Shown here in pieces: positions 38,430-51,164 of a stretch of DNA of 64,000 nt. The notes beneath the pieces are model-generated. The model was not told the DNA's origin, made no database searches, and saw nothing but the letters and a program-made list of their open reading frames with translations. Source of the DNA: Bactericera cockerelli (lineage: Eukaryota; Arthropoda; Insecta; Hemiptera; Triozidae); the NCBI GenBank assembly GCA_024516035.1, contig CM044961.1, forward strand, positions 8,298,873-8,362,872. Reading direction: 5' to 3'. A program made the position numbers and the translations under genes. Within the stretch, counting starts at the first letter, position 1; each line of letters begins with the position of its first letter.

Positions 38430-38905
38430 CTCTCCAGATGCCTTTCTTCCCTTTTCTCCTCTTTAATCTTCTCCTCCTCCGTCTTCGCTTTCTTCTCCTC
38501 CATTTTCTCTTGCTCATTCTCTTCCATTCTGTTCATATTCTCATCCTCTTGCTCACTCATCCTTCTCTTACTACCCCGTTCATCTTAATTCCATTTTCAC
38601 CGTCATCTCCTGTTCTACTTTTTCTTCTGTGTCTTCTTTGTTTCTTAATTCTTCACTTTTTTCTTCACCTTTACCTTTACTTTATCCTCTTTCAGTGTCT
38701 TTATCTCCTTCCCTATTATTTTTTTTCTTCCTATCCCACCTCCTTATTCAGCCTCTCTTTCTATTCCTTCTCTTTTTCATCCTTTCTCTCTTGTTTCTCC
38801 TCCTGCTGCTCTTCCTCCTCCTCTTTCTCCTCCTTCTCCTCCTCCTCCTCTTTCTTCTCCTTTGCCTCCTCCGTCTCCTATCATCTTCCTCCTGTCTGTG
38901 AACAT
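38430..38905. repeat. Pyrimidine-rich low-complexity stretch
   Basis: About 470 bp of CTT/TCC-rich sequence; the Leu/Phe/Ser-rich frames through it are artefacts. Confidence 0.75.
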
Positions 38906-39189
38906 GTTTTATGAATTCTTTATACGCGCTCTTCTGGGGCTACGGGAATATTTTTTTTCCCCCCTCCACAACTTTCTATGCCCGATGTTGCAGTATCATC
39001 TGGTGCTTGCTTTCCTTTGTAATAACGAGAAAGTTTTCTGATATTAGAAGACATTATGAAACTTTCATGGTATCGCAGGACGTGTAGGATATTGTAAAAC
39101 TTTTTTTTTTTTTAAAGAATCCTCGTACTGTGGAGGACGCTGTTTGAATCCCAAGATTCCCAAGCTTTGGAAATATTAATAAGTTCCGG

Positions 39190-39450
39190 TATGTGACATT
39201 ATTCATGTGATTAAGGATCAACATCGTCAGGGTCGATGGCGCCTTGAATGCCCCGGTTCTCGTAGGATCACCGAAGTTAAGCAACGTCCAGTGAGGTGAA
39301 GACTTCGTGATGCTGGTATTCCGGCCCAACCCAGGCTGGGTGAGGTTAATGTGTGTAGCAGGTTTGTGAGTTTCTTGCGAATGGAGGGTAACACCCCCGT
39401 CGTGATATCACCATGCTGCTGAAAGCGACATTGTAGCCAATTTTAAAAAA
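39190..39450 (+). mobile_element. 5S-derived SINE-F, best-preserved copy
   Basis: CCTTGAATGCCCCGGTTCTC, GTAGGATCACCGAAGTTAAG, CAACGTCCAGTGAGGTGAAG, CCCAACCCAGGCTGGGTGAG, CACCCCCGTCGTGATATCAC, end AAAGCGACATTGTAGCCAA. Confidence 0.78.
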
Positions 39451-39590
39451 AAGGATCATGTATAAAAATAGGATTAAATTTTAGATAAGCCAGACTGTCC
39501 CCCAAGTCGGGCTGTTGTGCACTGTGATTGGTTGAAACTTGAGGGCAAGTCCTGCTTTCTTAATTTTTAACCTGTTTCAAAACATATGTA
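39450..39590. mobile_element. MITE-4-like copy
   Basis: ATAGGATTAAATTTTAGATA, AGCCAGACTGTCCCCCAAGT, GTGATTGGTTGAAACTTGAG, TTTAACCTGTTTCAAAACA. Confidence 0.5.
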
Positions 39591-42289
39591 GGTATATCAT
39601 GACATTTAGGACATTTCTTATATATTATGAAAGATAGTAATAATGACATGTTGATTAGGTAAGCTTGTTTTATAAGAATACAGACAAGGAATATTTACGA
39701 AGTAAAATTATAGAAACAAAACTTGATCAAGGGTATAGTGCTTAATATTTTTAGCCTCTTTGTAGGCAGTTTGAAGATGATGAATATAGCACAATCATAT
39801 TTTAATTTGAATATTAAAAAGCATACCTAGAGTTATTTGTGATACTGTGCAAGGTCACTAGAACAGTTTTGCCTTCATGTAGTTCATGTCAATCGACTAT
39901 AAAATATTATGTGTGCCACCCTCGTGGTTTTCCTATGAATCCTATAATCATCTTCTAAATTCCACTACTATACCCCTCCTTTTTATATGTGCGTCGTAAA
40001 ACGAGGTTTTTACTGTCGTCTCAGCAGTGCGTTAGATTTGAGGTGCATCATTTTTACTGAAATGCAGGAACGTGTTCATAAGTCCTCTGGAGTTCTTAGG
40101 TCTTGGTTACAAAAGCCTAGGAACCGTCCCAGATTCATAGAAAATAGTATAGAAATCAAAATCATGTATTTCAATTAAAAGGTGATGGTATAGTTTAGGA
40201 TCAATTTTATTGAAATCGGTTATTTGATTTTACGGAGAAAATTGTAATTATAAAGGTTATAAACTGCACTGGAACAAAGAAGGGTTTGAATAGCAAGAGT
40301 ATTATTTATTTATTTTTTTCTTTATCAGGTATTTTTTTTTTTTAATATTGGTAATAATTTATTTTTACTATTGTAACCAACTTTTTCCAAATAAGAGTTT
40401 ATATTTATTTATTTACTCAGAACGTTATTTATAAACAGAAAGCAAATGAGAAACAAGGAAATTAAATGAGAATCCATGGAACACCCCTGATGGCAACTAT
40501 ACCACTTGATTCAGGCGGTTACTTTAGTACTCAAAGGGATTATTTGACATGTTCGATCAAGTTTTATTTACAATAGAGTACATAGAATATTTAAATAGAA
40601 ATTGAAATTAATAAAACAACTAAACTTGATCAAGGGCGGTGCTAATGCCAATGGTATTCTCTTCCACACCACTCTATGTATTTGCACTCTTCGCTGAAAC
40701 CAAACAGGAATGAGAAGGCCTCTTTGGGTGCATCCCTTAAAACACGCCTGATGGTAAATATCCTCAAGGAGGTTAAGGGATGACACTCTTGTCTTCATTG
40801 AGGACCTGACGAAAGTGCGAACACTTTGGAGGATGAGATTTTACGAGCACTTCACTTTCAGTTTATCGCTGTCTAATGGTTTTATGACACTTGTCAGCAC
40901 GCTCCGTACAATGGATGTTTGGTTGACTTCAATGAAATTAAAGGTTACATTGTTTGATTAATATCTTCAGTTTTTTTTGATGATGATAGGATTGGGCAAT
41001 CTTGATTTTAATCCTTTTTTATAATCCTTTATTCATTTATATATTTATTCATATAAATCAATGGCCTTTATTTTATAATAGAATAAAAGTTCTGAATAAT
41101 ATTATTCAGCTTGGTTTTTTAAAAACTCTATCGTAGAATTTAGGTTGGAATAGGTGAACTATAATCAATTCCTCAAAATAGCAAGAGGACCCCATCACCG
41201 TATCCTTTTTTTGTGAGTCTTTTGGTCATTATTTGTTTTCAATTGCTTTCGTATAATGAAAAATTAGTCGAAAATGCCTCACGAGACTTCGATTTGGCAG
41301 AAGAAGTTGATTTTTTTTAGTATTCTTTTATTACTTTTTTGGCCTTTTAATAGCTTTATACCTAAGACTGGTTAGTGCTTTCATTGGATATTTCACTGGG
41401 AATGACGCTAGTGCATTGTTTGTTTTCTGTGGATGTCTTCATATTTTTTTTTTGCCAATAATAACTACTAAGGGAACGAAGGTTACCAAGGGCATTAATT
41501 GAATGAACCAAACAAAATTTAAGAAGTGGGGGAAAAACAATATAATTCTAGAAATCCAGATGGTATTTACGTATTGTGTAGCTTGGCCCTTGTGAGTGTA
41601 TTGTATATTCTCCGTTCAAAATAAACCTCAAACTACTCATTTTGACAGTTATTATTTTTATTATTATTATACACCCGTATTCCCCTTTTCTAACATTCCG
41701 AAAGTCTTGAAATATTTATAACTTTTTTCCTTTATTTTTCTTCTTCTTCGTTCTCTTCTTCTTCTTCTTATTTAATGGCGTCTAAGCGTGCGACAAAAAC
41801 ATATACATCAGCAGTGTGACAGCGTTAGAAGACTTCCCCGATAAAACCAAATAAATCTTTTTGGGAAGAAATATACACACATTACACACATGTCCAATTG
41901 TCCATGTACAAAATCTCCCAACACTCTAGCATTTAAAATTTTAAACAAGAATTCTTGGGGGTTTATTTTTACAATTTATTAAAAAGTAAGATCTTAAACA
42001 AGAGTTCTGGGTGGTTGTTTCTTCACAATTTATTTAAAAAGTAGGAAAAGAGAAGGAGGATCTATATTTCCATTATAATGAGGAGTTTTGCTAAAAATAT
42101 GGTTTGTTTGGAAAGGAAATGTTTTGGTGACAAGTGATGGATGATGGCCATATTTTTGATCAATTGCTTCCGGGGATAGTTATTTTGCTGTTTGCTTTAG
42201 TATTAGTTACTAGTAGATTAGTGTTGGGTCTGGTGGGTATACAAAAGATTTTACTATATGTATAGTGTATACTGTCAAACCAAGTAGTC
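39591..42289. other. Long AT-rich stretch, nothing recognised
   Basis: 2.7 kb with no exon, LINE or SINE that I can name. The small frames 39987-40178 and 40568-40798 show no domain. (CTT)n at 41745-41772. Confidence 0.4.
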
Positions 42290-42576
42290 ACTGTGGCAGA
42301 GCGAGTTAGCGCGCTAGGCATTGCACACATGGTGACCTGGGTTCGATTCCCAGCGGGGGAGGATTTTTTCTGCTCTGTACTTGGATGTTCGGGGTCCACT
42401 CATACCTCGTGAGGAAAAATGAGTAGCTGCTTTAATGTGAAGCAGCGACCAGTGGCAGAATCTTGAGCAAAAAAAAATAATACAAGATATTGTAAATTAA
42501 AGTGGTAAAGTCCTATGATTCTGCGCTACCCACTAAAATTGTGACATAATAACACAAAGAAAAAGCATTATTATAT
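42290..42576 (+). mobile_element. tRNA-derived SINE (SINE-D), full copy
   Basis: Head GTGGCAGAGCGAGTTAGCGC, GGTTCGATTCCC, body CTCATACCTCGTGAGGAAAA, TGATTCTGCGCTACCCACTA, end AAAAGCATTATTATA. A MITE-2 copy starts in its tail. Confidence 0.8.
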
Positions 42577-42577
42577 A

Positions 42578-43024
42578 TACAGGGTGGTCCAGAAAGTTTG
42601 CACCAAAATGATAGGGGTAATAAAAGAGACCATTTCCAACAAAAATATTCCCGGGCATTTTCCTTTATTTTTTGTCGTTTTCAAAATGGCGGCCAAAACG
42701 TGTGTTTTTCAAATATTCCGACTTTGGTTTGCCTTTTGATATTTTTAATTTTTTCTGTACCACCTAGAAAAAAACGGATTGCATTTTTGAATTGAGAATA
42801 AAATTTTAATTAAAATAAGTTAAATTAACCCGTTCAATGTTTTAATGATCATGCTCATTTAGGCTGTCAAGGTTCTGAACGCACATATTTGAAAAACACA
42901 CGTTTTGGCCGCCATTTTGAAAACGACAAAAAAATAAAGGAAAATGTCCGGGAATATTTTTGTTGGAAATGGTCTCTTTTATTACCCCTATCATTTTGGT
43001 GCAAACTTTCTGGACCACCCTGTA
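42578..43024. mobile_element. MITE-2, second copy (447 bp)
   Basis: TACAGGGTGGTCCAGAAAG to TTTCTGGACCACCCTGTA with the same arms as 15930-16374; the two copies are nearly identical. Confidence 0.82.
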
Positions 43025-43034
43025 TATAATATAT

Positions 43035-43335
43035 ATATACTGTCAAACCTGGATATAAGAGAACTCAAGGGACCGGATTTTTTCTCTTACATCCAGGTTT
43101 CTCCTCATAAAGAGGTCATTTTTCCTCAAAGAGATGTAAATAGGGCTTGGAAATTGTTCTCTTATGTCCAGGATTCTCTTATGAAAGAGGGTATTTTCCT
43201 TCAAAGAGAGGTAAATAATACCTAAAAATTGTTCTCTTATATCCATGTTTCTCTTATGAAAGAGGGTATTTTCCTTCAAAGAGAGGTAGATAGTACCTGG
43301 AAATTGTTGTCTTATATCCAGGTTAGACTGTATTC
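43035..43335. repeat. ~75-bp tandem repeat element
   Basis: GTCAAACCTGGATATAAGAG start, then repeated units of TTCTCTTAT, a TCCAGGTTTCTC-like segment, GAAAGAGGGTATTTTCCTTC and AAAGAGAGGTAAATA, ending TATCCAGGTTAGACTGTA. About three units. Confidence 0.7.
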
Positions 43336-43377
43336 TATGTATATTACGCTGTATACTCGTAGTTATGATTTTGTAGT

Positions 43378-43675
43378 AGTCACCGTGGCAGAGTGAGTTA
43401 GCGCGCTAGGCATTGCACGCATGGTGGCCTGGGTTCGATCCCCAGCGGGGCAGGAATTTTTCTGCTCTGTACATGGATGTTCGAGGTCCACTCATACCTC
43501 GTGAGGAAAAATGAGTAGTTACTTGTATGAGTAACGAAGATGGCGGCATTACCAGAGTAAAAAGACATTAATGTAATAGAATAATTCGAAAAAGTAAAGG
43601 ATGCTCTTAGTAATGCTGCGCTCCTCACAAAAATTGTGAAGAGGCCTTGTGCTTCACCACAAATAAAACCATAAG
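43378..43675 (+). mobile_element. SINE-D, full copy
   Basis: GTGGCAGAGTGAGTTAGCGC, TGGGTTCGATCCCCAGCGG, CATACCTCGTGAGGAAAAAT; the 3' half differs from the 42290 copy (GGATGCTCTTAGTAATGCTG). Confidence 0.75.
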
Positions 43676-43744
43676 AAGTTATGATTTTGTGTACTCATAT
43701 AGGTAAATATAAAGTCTAACTCACATCAGGCTGTGGCGGGGAGG

Positions 43745-43840
43745 GTTTCGAACCGTAACTATGTACGGCAATGCCTCATTGTGTAGAGTAGGGTTAGGAA
43801 AATTAAATATAGGGCCATGCCTCGGTGCAACCCACATTAG
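43745..43840 (+). repeat. Dispersed repeat (copies at 49490-49640 and 50385-50490)
   Basis: ATGTACGGCAATGCCTCATT, GTGTAGAGTAGGGTTAGG, ATATAGGGCCATGCCTCGG; the other two copies are on the minus strand. Class unknown. Confidence 0.6.
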
Positions 43841-44749
43841 GATGTCTTCAAAAATTTCATTGTCCAAGTTATTTTACCATCCAAGACTTATAAGTCCAAT
43901 AGAAATATATACATATACTGGAAATCTATCTATCTTTTATTAGATTATAGTGGTGCATGTCAACTTCTATATGGTCATACACACCACACATATACTGGAA
44001 ATAACCTTATACATACCTACCTAATCAATTGTCTCTACAACTTTATCATTTTTTTTCTCTTCCCTGTTGAAATTTTTCTCAACTGTCTCACAGGAGAAAA
44101 CCTGTTTGTCCAGGACATAAAAATAGTAAAAAAATATCGGAAAAACGGGAATAAGTATCAAATATCACACTTAATTCAATCAGCGCAGTGGTTGTGTTTA
44201 TTCAATCAGAAATGGGCGAATGGAGGTCGATTGATAAAAAAATCTCCATAATGGAAAAGTGCTTGGGCGTAAATTGTGTGACCACAGGGACAGGACAATA
44301 GATGGCTTAATTAAAGCTGCTACAGGACACATGTATGTTCACATTATTGAAAATGCAGTTTGCAATCAACATGCATTTTTTATTGAAAATGATGACAACA
44401 TGGTTCTGAAACTTTTTGTTATTAGATTTGTGCAGCAGTGGTCGGTTTTTTTCTTCGGTTATTTGTGTTGTCCGTTATAAGTGCACTGGTAGGCACAGTC
44501 GCATAGATATTATGTCATTGACATAGGCACAGTTCTTAGTATTTTATTTAACAATCGCTGTTTGATTAAGAAGCCAATTTTAAGTGAACAGAGTGAGGTT
44601 CTGTTTTAACTTGGATAATATGGGACGATTTGGCTTTCGTTTGTCTGTTTGTGTATTTGTCTGTCTGTTCCACGATAATTTGAGGCCAAAATGCTTCAAT
44701 TTATCATTGGGTGGTGAGAGATGGACATTACGAACTATGTAATAGGGGT
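43841..44749. other. Spacer, nothing recognised
   Basis: AT-rich. The 73-codon frame at 44259-44480 has no recognisable domain. Confidence 0.35.
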
Positions 44750-45030
44750 TCATGTAACTACCAATTAAACGACATCGACAGTGCAAAAAAGCGACCATAT
44801 TAAAATTTTGACATTTTTTTCAACCCTCATAAAATTTACACCGAGTTTTTGATAGAATTTTTGTTCATAATAGAAGAAAGGTACTAAGTATATAATACTA
44901 TAGATCCAGAGATTTGTATTTTCTTAGTGTCTTTGTATTTTCTGAGTGTAAAATTTTATGAGGGCTGACAAGACAAAAATTTCAAAAATTGCTTTCGCTT
45001 TTTTTCTCTGTCAAATAATTGGTATTAGGT
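44750..45030. repeat. Foldback repeat
   Basis: ACCATATTAAAATTTTGACA and CAACCCTCATAAAATTTACA at the left mirror AAAATTTTATGAGGGCTGAC and TTTCTCTGTCAAATAATTGG at the right. Shares its arm with the tandem repeat at 36100-36440. Confidence 0.5.
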
Positions 45031-45115
45031 ATAAGATGTACATATCTACTCATTATGCATTTCATGTTGGTGGAAGATCTTGTAATTATTTTATTTTAAT
45101 ATAGTAATAAATTTA

Positions 45116-45222
45116 ATAGTTTGGCTGGCGGACTATAAAAAGGGAGTAGATTAGTAGTCTGAATGGGGGACTATAAACAGGGGGTAGACCAGTAGTCTGG
45201 CTGGGGGACTATAAACCTATAA
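45116..45222. repeat. ~38-bp minisatellite
   Basis: Three units of GGACTATAAACAGGGGGTAG and ACCAGTAGTCTGGCTGGG type. Same unit at 46652-46690 and 61765-61885. Confidence 0.7.
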
Positions 45223-45885
45223 AATAACATGATGAACCTGCTTATTAACATAGAAAAATCATGGTGACACTAAAACGAGGGAAAAATCGACTAAATTAAA
45301 AATAGTCGACCATTCATTTCATAACTTGATAAAAAAAAACCCCAAAACTCTTATCCTTGCACTTCGCACGCCATTACATAAATCTATACCCACAGGACCC
45401 AATCGTCCTTTAATCCTTTTTCCTTTCTGAAGGTTTACGACCCAATTAAAATTTTAATCTTCAAAATTCCCGCCCAGCGGGGTCTCGTGAAGGGCTTCTG
45501 ATTTATAATAGGCAAAGTCAATGCTTACTTAGACTTCTGGGTATTTTCAACTAATTAATGTGTCTTCTGTGTAGTTTTTTAACCAATTAATTTATTTTCT
45601 ATGTATGTTTTTTTATGTAATACCTATGTATCAATTATGCAGAAGTTGCACTGTAAATACATTTATTTTCTATGTGCAGATTCTTATGTATTTGAGTTCA
45701 AATTTGAGACCCGATACTTTTTTATAGAATGAATTTTCAACCAATATCTTTTTGTATATATAGATAGACATAAAACGTCCACAAAAATGAAACCTTTTCA
45801 TTCGGATCCTAAAATTCTCAGAAATATAAAATTCTCAAAAATGATACTTTTATCCTCAAAGGAATAAATAACAGTTAATATGTTA
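45223..45885. other. Spacer, nothing recognised
   Basis: AT-rich; no gene or named repeat. Confidence 0.35.
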
Positions 45886-46025
45886 TCATATTTGTGTTAA
45901 TCACTTTTGTGATATCACTACTACTCAAACTCGCTTTGCTAAATCTACGTTGACACCGGGAATCGAACCCCCAATCTCCAGGTTACAAGTCCGTCGCCTT
46001 AACGATTAAGCTACTGAGATCGGCA
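45886..46025 (-). mobile_element. SINE-A, full copy, minus
   Basis: ATCATATTTGTGTTAATCAC, GTGATATCACTACTACTCAA, GGGAATCGAACCCCCAATCT, GCTACTGAGATCGGC. Confidence 0.75.
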
Positions 46026-46374
46026 TAGGACGATTGTAACTTAATCAAGATGATTGAGCTATTATTAACAATCCCCATGTATTAACCAAGCAGATAGGTA
46101 AGATATTAGATCTCATAAAACAAAGTGTCAAACGTGCGTTTCGTGGAATTTTATACTGTAGAGTTTGGTAGAATATGTTGAGAATAAGGAGAAATGGCGA
46201 AATTTAAATATCAGTGGTTTTTTATTGAAATATATTACAATCTACTTTAATGGGCTCCGAATTCTTAATGGACACATCGATGAGAAATTTGAATTACTTT
46301 GGTATTTTTTGTCTGCACAGTCTATAACTAATTAACTTGACGCCATTATGCTCTTATCAAACTAAAATTTCGTG

Positions 46375-46478
46375 GATCTAGAGATCAGTAGTGATTCAAG
46401 TCCCAAGTGCGTCAAAGATTTACCAAAGGCGAGTGATTATTATGAAATCACGATTTTGATTAACACAAATATGATAAC
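46375..46478 (+). mobile_element. SINE-A body, head lost
   Basis: AGTGATTCAAGTCCCAAGTG, TTAACACAAATATGATAAC. Confidence 0.55.
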
Positions 46479-46649
46479 TTATTATCTACCTACCAATTGA
46501 TATTTATTACTCTTATAATTAATTAGTTCTATGCATACCTTAAGATTATATACGTATTTATACGTAAGCAGTAACATTTGCCTTAACTTTTCAAGCTATT
46601 TTAAATTTTCTTGTTTATTATTATATAATAAATATATAATAATAAAATT

Positions 46650-46830
46650 TCTGGCTGGTGGACTATAAACAGGGAGTAGACCAGCATTGGCTTGGTTCTG
46701 GGGGCCTTGTCAATTATTAGCCTCCTTGTAAAGACAGTGATTGAACTGCTGAGTCATTCCTCCATTGTCCTACTACCATCGTTCACGATGACGCCACCCT
46801 ATGATGATGATTTTTTTTTTTTTTTTTAAT
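46650..46830. repeat. Dispersed element with GTGAACGATGG core
   Basis: GGACTATAAACAGGGAGTAG, GGCTTGGTTCTGGGGGCC, TTGTCAATTATTAGCCTCC, ACCATCGTTCACGATGACGC, ATGATGATGAT. Same order at 61765-62012, reversed at 59255-59405. Confidence 0.65.
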
Positions 46831-47173
46831 CAAGTGGAATACCTATTATATGTAATTGTAACCATCTTAATGTCATACTATCTTTCTTTTTTTCAGGAAA
46901 AATAAGTCCAGGAGATTAATTCACCAGACTCCCAAAATTTTCCTGACAACCTTAGTCATCTGATCAGTGATTCTACAGAAACTGAGAAAGTAATCCTGAT
47001 GATTATATTAATATTATTTAATGATGAGTAAGATCTTCGAAACAGCTGAACCAAATGCCTTCCTGTATAGTTGGCAAATAGTCTCCTTTTTGCTATACCA
47101 TCAGGTTTGAGTGTTTGACATTCATTTTAACTGAAAATTTAGAATAATTCCGGTGAATTATTCTAAGAAAAAG

Positions 47174-47270
47174 GTTGGGTGGAAGAGATTGCCATGAGCA
47201 ATAACCCCGCCCTTTAGTTGCGACATATGTATGTATTTATCTATTTCTTTCCATTTTATATTGCCTAGCA
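47174..47270 (+). mobile_element. LINE-C 3' tail fragment
   Basis: GTTGGGTGGAAGAGATTGCC, ATGAGCAATAACCCCGCCC. A SINE-D head fragment (minus) follows at 47275-47310. Confidence 0.55.
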
Positions 47271-47310
47271 ATTGCTAGCGCTCTGACTCACTCTGCCACC
47301 GTGACTACTT

Positions 47311-48694
47311 GTTATCTAATAAAGTAATTATGTTATTCTAAAGAAATATTTCTTTGATATCTCTACATCAGTGAATCTGTATTGATTCGATTAACTGACT
47401 CAACCAAACCAAACCGATTAACTGTTATTGTTGTTGTTGTAAATACTTTACAACTACAACAAAAATCATGGGAAGGTTCATAAATAGGCACACCTGAATG
47501 TACATTTATAGTACCCATAACAACATAAAATTTTCCATTTTCACATCCTCTCAAACAGGATTAAATTTCCTGCCAAAAAAATGAAAAAAATCCTGCAAAT
47601 CCACAACGGAAGGAGAAGAATCATCTTTTTTTTTCTCCGAATAGATTAGAAATGAGAAAATGCCGAGAAAAAAAGATAGAAAATAAAAAAGAAAGAAAAA
47701 AAGTGGCACGAGAGAGATAGGAAACATTGCAAGGGCGATAATACTTAGATTCTATTGGCTGTTGCTATGACAACGACCATTATGGCTGCTGTTATGGGGG
47801 CCATAAATCAAGAGAGAGAGTGAGAGGGGAAGGAAAAGGGCGGGGGAGGGGAGAGAGGGGGACAAAACAAATCTTGTAAATGTGTGTATATATTTTTTTA
47901 AGGTGCTTCCTTCTATGTGTGTAGTGTATTGTGTATGTTTGAGAAGATGAAGATGTACATAAGACTCTCTACAGAATCTAAATGAAGAAGGGTATTTTCT
48001 ATGCCTCTCTCTCTTACTCTCTCCTTTTTCTCTGGATTTTCCTATTAAAATTTCTCTATTTCTCTCTCATTCTTTCTTTCACTATATCTTTATGTCTCTC
48101 TATTTTTCTATGTCTTAACTCTTTCTCTTTCAAAATACCTCTCTCTGTGTATATATTTCTCTGTTCTCTTTCGTTCTTTCTTCTCTCTCTCTCTTCTCTC
48201 TCTCTCTCTCTCTTCCTTTTCTCTGTCTCAATTTTTGTCTTCTCTTTCTCTCGATCTTCCTCTATCTATATCTCCCACCCTCTTTCACAAAACAACTCTT
48301 TCTCTCTCTTTCACCATATTTTTTCTCTGTATTAATCTCTCTCTCTATCTCGCTCTCTCTCTCTCTTATTGATAACTTAATTAAGGCAACATGCGATGCA
48401 CTCCACAGACCCAGGTCCCATGGGTTTCAGATATTTATGAGCCCACGGCACCCAAGGATTCGATTAACTAATTACTTTTCAGTAGATTAATATCCTCAAG
48501 GCAGACAGAATTACTTTCGCGTTATTGCTAATAGTATATTATTATTAAACTTTAAGCAGACTCTAAGTAGCTTTGGGAAACGGCAACTGAAAAAAAAAAG
48601 ATTAAAAATAACTGTAAGCAAATTAAAGAAAATTAACTGTCGAGTAAGATACATACATACATAATAACTTATTAACTTTAAGGTAAACCAAAAT
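47311..48694. other. Spacer with X-box motif and CT-rich stretch
   Basis: 47761-47774 reads GTTGCTATGACAAC, an X-box-like palindrome, beside (GA)n at 47810-47860. CT-rich low complexity at 47995-48370; the 117-codon frame there is an artefact. The frame at 47363-47554 has no known domain. Confidence 0.4.
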
Positions 48695-48905
48695 TCAGGA
48701 GTGCCAGCGTCGATTGCGCGTTGAATGCACCGGTTCTCGGAGAATCACCGAAACTAAGCAACGTCCAGCGAGGTGAAAACTCCGTGATGCGGGCGTTCTG
48801 GTCCCACCCAGGTACGTGAGGTTCATGTGGGTAGCACGTTTGTGAGTTCCCTGGCGAATAAAGGGTACCACCCCGTCGTGATATGAACATGCAGTTGCGA
48901 AAGGA
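48695..48905 (+). mobile_element. 5S-derived SINE-F copy
   Basis: GTTGAATGCACCGGTTCTCG, GAGAATCACCGAAACTAAGC, AACGTCCAGCGAGGTGAAAA, CACCCCGTCGTGATATGAAC. Confidence 0.75.
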
Positions 48906-49489
48906 CTTTAAAAAGAATAGAAAAAAAAAAGAAATTACTTTCGAGTACTTATTTTTTTTGTACTTTATTTGTAATTTTTATAAAGCAAAGAACATTTTTA
49001 TCAACTACAAAAAAATACTCCAAACAATTAAATAACATTTTTTTTTAATTTAGAGCCCGGGGAGAACATTTTCCTTATATATACAAACATAATATTTATG
49101 TAATATATAATTATGTTCCTTACAACGGCATACCAATAATACCAATATGCAGCAAAAATCTATTCTGAGTTCATGCGAAGCAGAGTATAATCTGAGTTTA
49201 TGCGAATTAATCCATTTAATTCATATTACAGCGGTATAACTTTCAATAATAGTAAGCATAAAACTTACTTAGCCAAGAGAGATAAAGCCCTAAGAAAATG
49301 TTCCACAAGAACATGTTCCATACACCAAACAATCCATTCTGAGATCATGCGGGGCAGAGATTTAGTTATTAATCCACCTCATAAAAATAGGATAACTCCA
49401 TTATTAAATTAAACAACTCCATTATAGCGTGTCCACTACGAAGGCTGGACGGGGTTTTGAATCATGTTGAAACACCAGTGGCGGAGTAC
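48906..49489. other. AT-rich spacer
   Basis: Possible short LINE tail at 48950-49020 (TGTACTTTATTTGTAATTTT). No gene recognised. Confidence 0.35.
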
Positions 49490-49640
49490 GGAATAACGGC
49501 TGCTCCCGAGTTTCGGCCCCAGGCATGGCCCTATATTTATTTTTCCTAACCCTACTCTACACAATGAGGCATTGCCGTACATCGTTTCGGCACTGAAATC
49601 GGTGCCATATAACGAACGCCGCCACCCATAGTGAATCAAA
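49490..49640 (-). repeat. Dispersed repeat, minus copy
   Basis: CAGGCATGGCCCTATATTTA, CCTAACCCTACTCTACACAA, TGAGGCATTGCCGTACATCG. A second minus copy is at 50385-50490. Confidence 0.6.
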
Positions 49641-50384
49641 TTGTTTGATTGAAAATACATAGGTAAGTTTGAATGAAATTGTTTTTTGTTTTTTTTTTTA
49701 ACGTTTTCGGCACGAACAACCTGTTGTGACTCAGAGTTAAAGTGCCTAATTCGAAAGAAAGAAAAAAAACGTTTCTTTTAACTGCATGGTCACATCACGA
49801 CGGCGACATTGTTTAATAATAAGAAAATAGGTATAGGTATTCTCGAAATTGTTAGATACTGTTTACCGCCACTTAATTGGGGATGGATAGAGCGGATCTG
49901 ATTTCCTATTGTGTGTGTATTTTTTTTTTTTTTTCATTGACTCATGATTTTTTTCTTCTTCATAGGTACATTTTTATGTTTAATTACCAACACATTTTTG
50001 ATTTTTTAACAAATTTCAAATATCAACATTCCGCCCCATCTTCACATTCTACACCCCGCACTTTCTTCCTCATCCCCCTCATTTTTATTGACACAGCTCT
50101 GATAGTTGTGTGTATATATGTAGTTGTATACTCTCATCCCGTAAAATAAAACACATATTAGACAGGTATACAATAGAATGGACTGAACAGAGCCTCCAAG
50201 GTGAGTATTGGTTTACAGGTGTTTGACGAACAGCCAAAACAATGGAAAGCAGCTTAACCATCGAAAGAAAACCAGAAAGCGCTTGTTATCATCAGCACTG
50301 TAAGTAGTCTATACAGAAAAAAAATTATCAGTGATCACGATCAGTGATATCATTTGAGCGATCCTATTCCTCGAGGCTGCAACT

Positions 50385-50490
50385 AAGTTCTGGCCCGAGG
50401 CATGGCCCTATATTCATATTCCCTAAACCCTAACTCAACACAATGAGGCATTGTCGTACTTCGTTTGGGCCTGAATTCAGTGCCATGTTC
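50385..50490 (-). repeat. Dispersed repeat, minus copy
   Basis: CCCGAGGCATGGCCCTATAT, CACAATGAGGCATTGTCGTA. Same family as 43745 and 49490. Confidence 0.6.
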
Positions 50491-50747
50491 CCTTAAGAAC
50501 CAACTGGCCTTTGATCTGGTATTTTTTTTTTCACAACTATATTTTGTGACTTACAACTGAGAATAGTGTCATTTGTTTGAATTGTGAGACGACTATTATC
50601 GCTAGGACTTTGAAGGGAGAAAAAAAGCAAAGCAAGCATCCGCACTGAAATTAAATGGAGTCTCGACATCTTTATGGCTTTTATATCTGGATTCCATGTA
50701 CTAAGCGAAGTATGGTCCATGAGTTATTCGAAGTCCACCACTGAGAG

Positions 50748-50812
50748 GAGAGGGGAGGAGGAGAGAGAGAGAGAGAGAGAGAGAGAGGAAGGAGAGAGAG
50801 AGAGACTTATTG
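50748..50812. repeat. (GA)n microsatellite
   Basis: About 60 bp of GA/GGA repeats. Confidence 0.9.
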
Positions 50813-51164
50813 TTTTGTCGTGAGAAACCCCATTAAAAAAGACGGTGGGACAAAAATGGGTGTAGAATTTAAAATAATGTTTCCACAGTTAATAGAGTTA
50901 TATCCCCCATTAAAATGATCACAATGTGTGATTTAATTGCTACCCAGAAGATTTCTAGAGAACTCCTAGATTCCATCGAGTTTCGGTTTTGAATAATTCA
51001 TTAAAAATTGGTGGCGATAAAAAATAATTACTCTCAGGTCCACCTAACAATACAAAAGGTATTCCTGAGTGTTTGTGTTAATATTTGGAATAATTATTAT
51101 ATTATTTAATTATTTATTGATGAATTGCTTTGAGAATTATAATTATTGATGTGGTCAAAGGTTT
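50813..51164. other. AT-rich spacer
   Basis: Nothing recognised. Confidence 0.35.

Noticed and set aside
39220..39320. 5S rRNA gene
   Set aside because: Only the promoter half matches; it is followed by a SINE body shared with the other copies.
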